Positions 32,053-42,051 of a stretch of 64,000 nt of DNA are shown one piece after another (the stretch's first letter is position 1; each line of letters begins with the position of its first letter). Origin of the DNA: Myrica gale (taxonomy: Eukaryota > Streptophyta > Magnoliopsida > Fagales > Myricaceae); NCBI GenBank assembly GCA_963930655.1, contig OZ005610.1, positions 16,993,001 to 17,057,000 on the forward strand, written 5' to 3'. The position numbers and the translations under genes were made by a program. The notes below the pieces were generated by a model. That model searched no databases, was not told the origin of the DNA, and saw nothing but the letters and a program-made list of their open reading frames with translations.

Positions 32053-34199
32053 TTTTTTAATAAGTAAGCCAATTATATTAAGAAAAAAACAAGGAACAGA
32101 CAACAACGGAGCCAACAGTATAAGAGAAAATACTGAAGAACCCTAACACAAACTCCCACCCACCCTAACACAAACTCCCACCCTCAACCCACTAGCCAAT
32201 AGGACTCTCCCAAGAACTCCCAGAACGCCCAACCAACAAGACTCTCCCAAAAGATTCCCCTAGCAGTCTAGCCCATAGCTTTTAGTCTTCCTAGAGCATG
32301 AAGAAGACCCTTCATAGATAACCGAAGACTGCAATCCCTTCAACTCCCTGAGCATCCTCCCACCTGATTTCCTAGAATTTTTCGAACTAAGCGGCATCCG
32401 ATCACGTTCGAACACAGCAAAGAGATCCCTCAGCTTATCCTCTTGGCCACCACACGACACCCCAACCAGCTGACCCACAGAGGAAACCATATCCAAGACC
32501 CACGCTGGAGATTCCGTCTGCTCCTTCCCTTTCAAAGAATCCAACGGAGCTTTGTAAGGTGCAGCCACAAACTCATCAAGACTGCTTTCTACGCAAATGA
32601 GAGGATCAGCCTCGGTCTCCACAACACGGGTCTCACACCCTTCGGGAGATGGACCCGAAGAGTCCACGCCCACATCTGCCCTGAAAGACGACAACCAGCA
32701 GTCCCATCTACCAAATGACCCAACCGATCCCTCCCAACCCCCTCCTCCGACACAGAACATGGACTGAGAGACTCGGGGCCTCGAGACAGACAACTCCCAG
32801 CCGATTCCCTCACCTAGCCTCTCTGCCATACCCGCCCCCTGAACCTCTTCAAAAACCACTATGGAAGAGCCGGCGACCTGATCTGTGCCATCGACAACTA
32901 GATCGAAAGCACCCCCTGGGAAGAGACAAGCATATCGGGAAGCACGGAAGCTGAGATCGGCCCCAACTCCGGCGCCAGAAAGGCCTTCGAGATACTACCC
33001 CTCGCCCCCGCAGTCGCCGGTGACCCTCCTACCGTCGCTGGAGGTTGGTCAGCACCATCGGCGGTTCCTCCATGCTGATCGACACCAATATCACGCGTTT
33101 GCTCCGGGTCTTGAAGGGTACCCGACCCTGACCCAAGTGGATCCGGCCCATGTAGTGCCTCCATAAGAGCCTCCTAGGCTAGAGCCAAGTCGCTTGGGCT
33201 TGAGAGCATTGGGTCCGGCCCATCCGCTTGCAGCATCCCCTGCAATGGGCTTTTTCCCTTTCTCTGCCACACCAACTTGACATTAGGACCAAGCAGAGCA
33301 TAGCCCGACCCACCCTCACACCCTAAAAAGTTTAAAAGGATGTCAATCTCTGCACGTAGCCCCTGCAATTTCGTTCTCCAAAAAGACTTTAGTCAATCAC
33401 CCTGCCACCAGCCGACTGAGCATTGAGTGCAAGCTCCTTGGAAAGTGAGTCATTGCCCACCAAAGACTCATGCGCAGAGGCATGCTGCACTGCCTTCTGC
33501 TCCACGCCACCCCCAGACCCCTCTACGCCTGTCCCAGCTAACAAGCTACTCCCAAAGCTCTCCCCCTTCAACCCGCCCGTAGCAGCTTCAAAGAAAGAAA
33601 ACTCCTTGCGAACAAGAGAGCCAACAGAGCCACCACCGCCATTTTTAAGCTGACCAAGGTAGGCAACCACACCCTGAAACATAGAGGCGAGTTCCAACCA
33701 CCCTGACGCCCCCGTACCTTCCGGTACCATAACCACCCCTCGACGTTGCCCTCCACCAAACTCTGCTAAGGCAAGATATCTGCCTGCCTTGTTGCAACAC
33801 CTCTGTGCCATAAAGGCCCTAGAAGCTTCATTAAATTTCACTACAAACTCCCTATTCACATCCTCCAGCAATCTAGTAACCATGTTAACCAACCAAACAG
33901 CCCCATACTTCCCGATGAAGATAGAACTCATAGCCTTCCGACTCCACTCCGAGAGTTTCACATCTCCATTGCCTAAGACTATCACCTGAAAGACCTTAGC
34001 TTCAACACAGAATCTGCGGGAGAAGGACATCGAGACCTCCGAGCAAACAACTATGGCTATAGAACACTTAATCGGAAAAATCTAACCGGGAAACTAACAG
34101 CCGAAGCAAAAAAAGGGAAAAGAGGGAAGAGAGAGAACGGAGAAAACATCATGTGACTTGTATCTCCATCCAAAACGTGAGCAAATGTAAAGCACATGC
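32053..34199 (-). mobile_element. ORF1-only LINE derivative, full-length insertion with 15-bp target duplication
   Basis: It is flanked by TTGGGATTAAAGATT at 32038-32052 and 34200-34214. The A-tail (T-run at 32051-32058) marks the minus strand. Reading from 34199 there is a 169-bp 5' leader, an ATG at 34030 and LINE ORF1. The frame then passes through several shifted blocks to RELKGLQSSVIYEG near 32300. In related LINEs that is the stretch just before the endonuclease. Endonuclease, RT and zinc-finger regions are all missing and the LINE 3' UTR follows at once. It is a non-autonomous deletion derivative. The 5'-truncated copy at 14762-15018 shares this 3' end, so a family exists. Confidence 0.85.
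33389..34030 (-). CDS. LINE ORF1-type protein, N-terminal 213 aa
   Basis: The first reading frame of the ORF1-only element, starting MSFSRRFCVEAKVFQV. Residues 1-140 are compact and conserved-looking (WSRKAMSSIFIGKYGAVWL, EASRAFMAQRC, AGRYLALAEFGGG, GVVMVPEG). I recall this type of ORF1 from LINEs of woody eudicots, where it probably binds RNA. After residue 150 it is Gly/Ser-rich. A stop at 33389 and a change of frame separate it from the further ORF1-like blocks at 33368-32898 and 32859-32260, so the full product is broken. Confidence 0.6.
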   Translation of the reverse strand: MSFSRRFCVEAKVFQVIVLGNGDVKLSEWSRKAMSSIFIGKYGAVWLVNMVTRLLEDVNREFVVKFNEASRAFMAQRCCNKAGRYLALAEFGGGQRRGVVMVPEGTGASGWLELASMFQGVVAYLGQLKNGGGGSVGSLVRKEFSFFEAATGGLKGESFGSSLLAGTGVEGSGGGVEQKAVQHASAHESLVGNDSLSKELALNAQSAGGRVID

Positions 34200-34479
34200 T
34201 TGGGATTAAAGATTAACCTTTCTAAATCGGAGGTAATTCCCGGTGGTTGTGTTGGCAATGTTTAGGAGTTGACTAATATTTTAGGTTGCGTAGTGTCTTC
34301 TTTGCCTATGAAATATCTTGGGCTTCCTTTCGATGCTAGATATAAAAGTGTATATTTGGAATGAAATTATTTAATGGATGGAGGGAAGGTTGGGGTGGTG
34401 GAAACGTCTGTATCTTTCCAAAGGAGGAAGGATTACACTAATCAAATCCACGCTCACTAGACTTCTAACTTATTTTCCA

Positions 34480-34829
34480 ACTTATTCTTGGGTTAGCCTC
34501 CGAGGGTGATTGATTTGTTGTTTTGCTGGAAGAGGAAGTTTGACGATCCTCATGCTCTGATTGTGTGTAAAAATTTATCCCCTTGTGCATTTGGTGGACT
34601 CTCTGGAGGGAGAGGAACGAAAGATGCTTTAAGAACACTTTTTCGTTTATCGAGGGGTTGAGGGGCAATCTGATAAGTTCTCTTTTTTTCTTGGGCCAAA
34701 GCTGTGTTGGATTTTCGTTTCTGTGATTTTTCTGACTTCATTAGTTTTGTAACTTGTTTGGCTTAGGTTTCAGTACAACTCTTTGTATTGTTCCATTGGT
34801 TTATTTAATAATTCTTTCCTTATCAAAAA
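34480..34829 (+). mobile_element. LINE 3' fragment nested in the larger LINE (sense)
   Basis: A 350-bp 5'-truncated LINE end (zf-RVT tail region, then TTTCAGTACAACTCTTTGTATTG, TTTAATAATTC and an A-tail). It is bracketed by the 12-bp target duplication ACTTATTTTCCA at 34468-34479 and 34830-34841. The host LINE reading resumes directly after it. Confidence 0.88.
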
Positions 34830-36112
34830 ACTTATTTTCCATCCCTTTTCCCAATTTCGGTTGTGGCGGTAAATAGATTGGAGAAACTTCAAAGGGATTT
34901 TCTTTGGGATAGTGATGAAAGTGACCACAAATTTCATCTTTTTAATTGGGCTAAGGTCTGTTCTCCTATTCAGTATGGGGGGTTGGGTCTTAGGAGACTT
35001 ACCTTATTCAATAAAGGATATTATTGGGTAAGTGGTTATAGCATTTTGCTAATGTGAGAGAGATTATGGAGGATAATTATAGCAGCAAAATATGAAATAC
35101 GATGGGTGGATGGAATACTTTATTGGCTCCTGGTTTCTGTGGTGTAAGCTTATGGAGGTACTTTAGTAAAGGTTGGGATGTTTTTAGCGAGCATATTTGG
35201 TTTGTGGCGGGATGTGATTTTAGAGTCAGATTCTGGCATGACTGTTGGTGTGGTGATAAACCTTTCAGATTTGCTTTCCCCTTAGTGTTTTTGTTGTCTC
35301 AGTGTAAGGAGGCTTTGGTGGCATATTGTTTGGAGGAAGGTTCTGATAATTCAATATGGAATATTCTTTTCTCTAGATCAGCAAAATGATTGGGAGTTGG
35401 ATGAATTTTCGCCTTTTTTCTCTCTATTGTGTGGGAAGGTGATAAGAAATGGGGAGGAAGATAAGGTGAAGTGGTTGGGTTCTAAGGATGGTGTCCTCTC
35501 GGTTAAGTCGATGTATAGTCTCCTTGCGGGTGAGTATGGTTCGCCTTTTCCGTGGCGCGGGGTGGGGAGGACGAAAGTCTCAATGAGTCTCGTTCTTTGT
35601 GTAGGAGGCTACTCATGGGAAAATATTGACTACTAATAACTTGAGGAGACGGAGTGTGTGTGGTTGATTGGGGTTTTTTGTGTAGATGTGATGGGGAATC
35701 GGTTGATTACGTGTTACTTCATTGTCTGGTGGCTAGAGGGATGGACGCATGTGTTCAGTAATTTGAATCTTCAGTGGGTTATGCTAGGAAGGTGGTGGAT
35801 GTGCTGTTGAGTTGGAAGCGGAAGTTTGCGAACCTTTTGGCTAAGGCCATTTGGAAGATGATTCCCTCATGTATTTGGTGGTGCTTATGTAGAGAGCGTA
35901 ACAATAGATATTTTGATGATTCAGCTACGTCGTTGGAAAGGTTGCAGGGAATTTTGGTGCAATCCCTTTTTTTTGGGCTAGTGCGGTGTTGAGATGCCCT
36001 TTTTTAGATTTTTAGGACTTCCTTAATTTTTTTGCTTGTATGGCTTATGTGATTTTGGTATAGTCTCTTGTACTGTTGTCACATTTTCTAATAAAATTTG
36101 CTTGTAAAAAAA

Positions 36113-37119
36113 AAACTACGGTTATGTATTACCAGATTCAGCATTAGTTGAGATGCTATTGAATTTTGGGCGAGATGCAAGAGCGTTTTCCAATTCTGTG
36201 ACTTGAAGTGATACGAAGGCTTAAAGAGAGAGAGGAGAGTTCCACATAAGTTCTCTTTACTGTCCTAGAATGAAAACCTCTTTAATTGAATAGCAATGTG
36301 CTTCATTTTTTTCGGGTTGTTCTCAACCTAGGGTTTCTTCTTCTCTTGAATTCTGCATGAGTATAATTGAACTGCTTGTGTCAAGTTTTTGGTGGGACAC
36401 TCCCTTTCTTTTAGATTGTGCGCTTATTTTTTCCGTTGTGTTCACAAATGTGTTTAGATTATGAGCAGAAAAGTCGTTTGATAAATTAGGCCACAATCTT
36501 TGCCGGGTCCAATTATACTGTAAAGGCCTTTGTTCTGTTTCTGTTTCAGATTTGATAAATTTATGTTTGATAAATCACTGTTAAGAAGGCCTTTGTACTG
36601 TGGGAGTTTCTGTTTCTCTTTCAGTTAGTCCTTTGCTCTGTTTCTGTTTCATGTACTTTTTTTCACAGAGAGTAGTAGGAAGGATGGTTGTTTGCTGGAG
36701 TATGTTTCTTGTTACAGATTTGATAAATTTTTGTTTATCTTTGCTGGATCCAATTATATTGTAAATTCACCTTTGTTCTTTCACTTTACTGATTCTCACT
36801 TTATTACTCCGATATTTGCCAAAATTTCGGGGTTAATTTTTACATAGGACAGATATTGGGAAGTCACTGGTAAGCCACTGTATCTGCTGTCCCAGAAAGC
36901 ATTATCTTCTTTCGTCATTTTGTAAGGTTGTCCGTTTTCGACTTTCTAGAAATTGAGGATGTTGTTCATGATACTTTGATGTCCCAGAAAGTACTGCTAG
37001 ATTTTCTTACGAATTTGGGAACTTTCTACTCCTTGAGGATTTAGTGCACAATACCGCATGGACAGGATACCTTTTGTACTTAATGGACTAGGCAATGACT
37101 GCTGCTTAGAAGTAGGTGC
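36113..37119 (+). other. Non-coding stretch with local direct repeats
   Basis: AT-rich sequence between the LINE nest and hAT element 3. It has repeated blocks such as TTTCAGATTTGATAAATTT / TTACAGATTTGATAAATTT, (C/G)CC(A/G)GGTCCAATTATA-type and CTTTGTTCTGTTTCTGTTTC around 36490-36780, suggesting local duplication. No gene was recognised. Confidence 0.5.
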
Positions 37120-37127
37120 ATTTGCAT

Positions 37128-37866
37128 TAGGGGTGAAAACCGACCGAGGGGGTCGGTTTTCAGCCCCTACTGTAAACTGAACCGTTCGGTTGCTGAAAAA
37201 CAATGACCAAAAACCGTGCCGAGGTATCTCTAGACCGGCCGGACCAACGGCAGTCGGCTTCGGTCGGTGTGAGCAAGGAATTAGGAGGGGAAAAAAATCA
37301 TAACGAAAATGAAAATGAAGAACAAAAAATCAGCACCAAAATTGAAGAACAAACAGAACTCAAATCGCAAATCAACAGCCACCAAAAACTCAGAGCAACC
37401 ATCCACAATCAATTACCAACAACAAAAAAATCGCAACCATCCACAACCAAAAGAGATAGAGACGACGGTGACCATGGGGAGAGGGGAGGAAATCAATTAG
37501 AGAGAGGGGGCGTGAGAGAGAGAGAGAGTACAAGAGAGAGAGGGAGATGGCATCGGCGTCGGCGGGGGTGGTGCGGTGGCTAGGGTTTTCACAAGGGGGT
37601 GCGGCGACTAGGGTCAGTGACAGAAGTGGAGGAGGGGGGAGTCCGGGAAAAAAACGTAATTTGGGGGGACGTCATCTCACCCTCACATACTGAAAAAAAA
37701 AAGAAGCGAAATTACTACATACCCCACGGTTCGGCCATTTGGGCCCCCAAAACCATGGGCTGAACCGAGGGGCACGGTTCTGGGGGAAAACGGGCAGACA
37801 GCCAACCCAGGCTGCCCCAAAACTGTTCGGGCCCGGTCGGTTGCGGCCCATATGTGAACAGGCCTA
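37128..37866. mobile_element. hAT element 3 (non-autonomous, 739 bp)
   Basis: The left end TAGGGGTGAAAACCGACCG and the right end, read inward TAGGCCTGTTCACATATG, are flanked by the exact 8-bp duplication ATTTGCAT at 37120-37127 and 37867-37874. GGTCGGTTTT and CGGTTCGGCC-like motifs lie next to both ends. The interior has a GA-rich tract (37490-37545) and a GC-rich block (37550-37620) but no transposase. Confidence 0.9.
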
Positions 37867-37874
37867 ATTTGCAT

Positions 37875-38194
37875 TGTTGAATTTACAAGCAACATCTACT
37901 GCATCTACTCACTTTAATCCAACATATGCTGAAAAAGTTGAACCATTAGAAGCTTTAAGGTCTTTTAATTATTTGGCAAGGGAATGGGCTGAAACAATGA
38001 CCTCAACCTGCCTGCTTAACTTGTTCCTAATCAGACTTGGAAATGGGCTGGTTAATATAGTAGGCTGGACTTACATAAATTCTGTTATGTTGAACTTCGT
38101 TGTTTTCATCTGAAATCTCACAGAATATGAACTCAGTGGGATTTTGTTAAGGGTACCAGATTTTGTTATTGACTGATTGATCGATTATGTGCAG
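37875..38194 (+). other. Non-coding stretch upstream of the Myb/SANT-like exons
   Basis: Ends with a tatgtgcag splice acceptor at 38194. No start exon for the downstream gene is evident here. Confidence 0.5.
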
Positions 38195-39514
38195 GGACGC
38201 TTTCTAAGATCAGGGAAAGCAAGGTCTAATCCATCCAACAATGCTCCTTCTAAACGAATGCCACCGGTAAGTAATTATCTACTACCCCTTGCGTATTTAA
38301 ACTGTGTTTGGACATTTGCTGGATGTTGTTGGGCCCGGTTCTTCATTATGTGCACTTGAGGCTTCTTTTGACTCTAATAATACGTCTGATTTTTATGTAA
38401 TGACATATAGGATGCTGTTGGTTTTCGTTTGTATAAATAGCTTTTTTTGACTCTCATAAAACCTTTTGACTGTATTTTAACGTTTGAAGAAATTGCACAA
38501 CATCATGCAATATAACTTGTTAAACATGACACATGTTGGTTTGTTGGTGTTTTCATTTTTTATTGGATTGCTTTTATGTCTTTAGCCTCCACGAATTTGG
38601 AGTCGCGCCAGCGACGTCCAAGATCTGGTCTATCTATTGCTAGATGAGTACAATGAGGGGGGATTTGTGGATGGCAAACCTGCAGACCAGCAATTGTGGG
38701 AGAGAGTAGCGTCGAACTTGGCAATCCCAAACAACGGGAACTCAAGTGAAGACCAAAGTTAATGCATTAAAAGCGGATTATAAGGCATTTAACATTTTGA
38801 AGGAACAAACTGGTGTCAGTTGGAACCAAGAAGCCTACACTGTTGATGCTGATGATGACTGGTGGGCACGCATGGTACAGGTATACCTTCACTTTCCTAC
38901 TCCATAAATCTTACTCAACGATATGCCAATAGCTTCATTACTTTATGTTCATAGTAAAACATATAGTTTTTTATTTATTTATGAGGCTAAACTTGTCTTG
39001 CATTTTGTGATTTCAGGCACACCCAAACACATCAAAGTTTAAGGCAAAGGGACTTTCAAACTATGCGGAGCTCGATCTGCTCTTCGCCAACACTAGTGCC
39101 TCTGAGGTCCTACGCCATTCCTCTAGCCAGAAGGTAGCTACGGCTGAGGAAGGGGCTCAGCTGGATTGCTCAGCCCGTTACATACACATGGGGATCCACA
39201 ACGTCAATGAAGAGCGCATCACTTCTAGGGATGCTGGTAACCTTAATCGTGCTGGAACAGCCTCTATGGAAACAGGCTCGGGTTCCAGGAAGCGGGGACC
39301 CCCTTCAGTTATGAGCACCGCTCCACAACGCCGTACTAGGATCACCCAAGCTACAGCCGCAGACAAGTTCATTGATGCATTTAGGGAGTACATGAGCCAT
39401 CACTGTTGGGCCAGCAAATCGCCTGATGCTGATTCGGACAACGAATTTATTGTAGCGATTCTAATTCCTGCTTATATCCTTGCTAAACGCAAAAGGCGCA
39501 AGCAGGACCCGTAG
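38195..39514 (+). CDS. Myb/SANT-like DNA-binding protein (L10-interacting MYB type), partial or with frameshift
   Basis: Exons 38195-38266, 38586-38880 and 39017-39514, all phase 0 with GT/AG borders. Exon 2 begins the Myb/SANT-like fold (IWSRASDVQDLVYLLLDEYN, LWERVASNL, VKTKVNALKADYKAFNILKE, then DADDDWWARMVQ). Exon 3 continues AHPNTSKFKAKGL and YAELDLLFA, a hallmark tail of this family, which derives from the PIF/Harbinger accessory DNA-binding protein. The end is basic (AKRKRRKQDP). Exon 38586-38880 is 295 nt: an extra base, probably one G of the GGG at 38736-38738, shifts the frame between the two halves of the domain. That could be a sequencing error or true decay. The start exon is missing unless 24177-24386 serves. 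Confidence 0.7.
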
Positions 39515-39711
39515 TTATTATGTAGCGATTCTATTTTATGCTGATTACGTAGTTGATCTTACAAGCACCGACGAGGACTCGTTATTATTTTCTGTTGTAT
39601 TTATTTCAATTTTAAGGACAAGTTTGTTTTTTTGTTGATATTTCTGGGTTGTAAGTATTTTGGAAATACTGTTGCTAGGAGTTAGATGAGGTTGGATACA
39701 GGTTCAAATTT
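39515..39711. other. 3' flank of the Myb/SANT-like gene
   Basis: AT-rich and likely 3' UTR. It ends where the Gypsy LTR begins. No other feature is seen. Confidence 0.5.
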
Positions 39712-40137
39712 TGTAAAACCCCAGAAATCTTTTGTAGAAATCATCTTATGAAGGATCGAAAATTATTTCCAAAATGGGCTTATGAATTGTTTTTCTTTCG
39801 TATTACAAAACAGAAGAAAATATTTGACGTCTTTCGCTTGGAGTTTTTACTCTATTGTAAAGCATAAGTAAATAACTTATCGATATTACGTTGGCGAAAG
39901 GAGAAATTCCAAATTGTTATTTCCATATTTAAAACAATGTTTTCATCTTCCTTGATAATTGTAGTTCTTTTCTCCATTTTCAAAGGCTAAGTTAATTTTC
40001 CTTTAGATTTTTGCTTTTATCGAGTAAGGGTACTTTGGTCTTTTTTGCACTTGGGAGTATTTATGTGTCGTAACCTCGATTAGTTATTTTATTACTATAA
40101 AAAAAGCTTAGAGATAAATACAGCACGAGATGTTACA
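39712..40137 (+). mobile_element. Gypsy 5' LTR (426 bp)
   Basis: Starts TGTAAAACCCCAGAAATC and ends GAGATGTTACA. Just after it lies TTGGTATACGAGC, close to the initiator-Met tRNA primer site TGGTATCAGAGC, which places it as a 5' LTR. A matching 3' LTR was not found in the window. Confidence 0.65.
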
Positions 40138-41660
40138 AAGTTGGTATACGAGCACGGTTAAGACTTGAATCTAGTACTATTGGATGATTAGTTGTTATTG
40201 CTTATTGTTACGTAATAACGTTGGTTGTGTTTCCCAGGAGTATTATGGCTGCAAATAACAAGGATGTAAATCCGAATCTGGAGCCAGGGCAGCCTAACTT
40301 GGAAGTAACTATGGAAGGAATGTTTGTGGAGTCTGTCGCAATTTATGGCTCAACAGATGAACCATAATAATAATCAAGGGATGATAGGAGCTGACGGATG
40401 CACCTTTGACTAGTTCAATAGGCGGCACCCAACTAGCTTCCACTGTAAACTCGATCCTGTAACCGCAAAGGATTGGATATTGGATATAGGAGATCTGTTA
40501 AGGTTTTTGGGACGTACTGATGAGCAGAAGGGCTGCCTTTCAATTGTCGAGTGAGGCTAAGAGGTGGTAGATTTTCTGGAAGTACGCTCGAACAAGAAGA
40601 ACTGCAAGGGGCAATAATAACCTAGGCGAGGTTTAAGATGGAATTTATTAACCGCTTTTTTTCTTGGTCGATGAGAGATGCAAAGGCAAGGGAATTTTCC
40701 GCTTTGGTTCAAGGTTCCATGACGGTGGAGGAGTATGCGGTGAAATTTGTGGAACTATCTCGATTTGCTCCTTACCAAATGAGAAGAAAAAGACGAGGAA
40801 ATTTGAGAAAGGGTTACACCCTCTATCTTCGACATGTTGGCTTTTAGTCACAATCGATGTTTTAATGATAACGATAGAAATAATACAGATGATAAGTAAA
40901 GAAGATCCAATATGAGCACAGAACAAACAAACAACTATCAATTCAATGGAAGTGCCTCAAAAGTGAAGACTCGAGTTACTAGGGTAATTTTAGTAACTCT
41001 AGCCTTCATCTTTAACAAGGATTTGAATTACACAATCGCATATTTTTCAAACCGTGCATAAACCGTTTTATCACTTCTTTGTATATCAAAATATGTTTTA
41101 GCGGCTTCAAATTATTCCTATGCAAGCTCCCAAACCTTTATTCGATACAGGTAGGAGAAGAATCCAACTCGGTATTCTTAAAAAAATAGAGAAATAAGAA
41201 CAAGCCAAGATGATTCAAATCAACCTCTTCTTCTTGTGCCAAAGATCTTACCATTTATGAAGGAATAGGAGTTACATCCCCTTTCAATCTCCATTCAAGA
41301 GTTCTTATGTGTTTCCACGCCCCCTCGAGACCCCGAAAAATGGACAAATTTCTAGATGCGGCACAGTTTTGCTATAACTTGCAAAGAAGTGTGACGTCTG
41401 GGCATAGTCCGTTCGAGCTAGCAATGGGGCAACAAACTTTGGCACCTCACTCCATAGCAAGGGGCTACACTGGGAATAGTCCCACGATGTATCGGTTTGC
41501 TAGAGATTGGCAGGAGCGAACTGACATCGCAAGGGGATCTTGGTCCCTAGCCCATCTACCGCCAAAAGAATGAAGAAATGGGCCGATGAGAAGAGGCGAC
41601 CTTTGAAGTTCAAGGAAGGGGACAAACTCATGGTGAAGGTACGACTCCATACTCTAGGAA
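40138..41660 (+). mobile_element. Gypsy (chromovirus-like) internal remnant: gag and integrase parts
   Basis: After the primer site come gag-like sequence (ATG near 40244; SALVQGSMTVEEYAVKFVEL at about 40690-40755) and the end of integrase (AQFCYNLQRS, GHSPFELAMGQQ, DWQERTDIAR, then MKKWADEKRRPLKF near 41570-41620). These are Tekay/Del-type motifs. The element is a broken fossil with many breaks and only these parts are recognisable. Confidence 0.75.
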
Positions 41661-42051
41661 TAGGTGTATGAGAGATTTTGTGCCAATGTGTTAGGCAAAA
41701 ATGCATTTTTTTTCAAAATAGTACACTTTCAGAGAGCCTAGTTCAATTTGAAAGGGGATATCAAAATGGGGAATATGGAAAAAGCGCTTTATTTTTTTCC
41801 GCTTTGGGCTAAAACATGCATTACTCGCCATGGTGTATCACTCATGGTGGGGTAAACCCCCTTCAACGCTTACCCCCCCCCTTTGCTTCGCTTGTCCCCT
41901 TGGGGGAGAATCTACTCGAGGTAGATACTACGAGGAGTTGGTCTTTAAACTTGGTGTTTTAAAAAGGTCAATTTTTTTTGGATGAACTGGCCGATGCTTT
42001 AAATATAGAGGTCAACCAGATCATCGAATGTCTAGTGAAGCGGTTGATGAG
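41661..42051. other. Unassigned stretch between Gypsy pieces
   Basis: Contains a C-rich run (41870-41880) and no recognised domain. Probably decayed LTR-element sequence. Confidence 0.35.

Larger units (their letters stand above)
29281..36112 (+). mobile_element. L1-type LINE split by three nested retroposons
   Basis: Own pieces: 29281-29606 endonuclease (FGGDFNVTRFPGE, FSDFISKLGLLDIPL, WSRIDRF), 30630-32052 linker and RT ([40 protein letters not shown]), 34200-34479 RT thumb ([18 protein letters not shown]) and 34830-36112 C-terminus (NRLEKLQRDFLW, IPSCIWWCLCRERNNR), ending with TCTAATAAAATTTGC and an A-tail. The 5' part with ORF1 is absent, so the copy is 5'-truncated. It begins where the neighbouring LINE's A-tail ends. 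It is broken by stops as well as by the insertions. Confidence 0.88.

Noticed and set aside
32443-33166. Plus-strand frames of 80-93 residues
   Set aside because: Shadows of the minus-strand ORF1 coding region of the LINE derivative, which is GC-rich and therefore open on both strands.
40648-40941. Minus-strand frame over the Gypsy gag region
   Set aside because: Antisense shadow without a recognisable domain.
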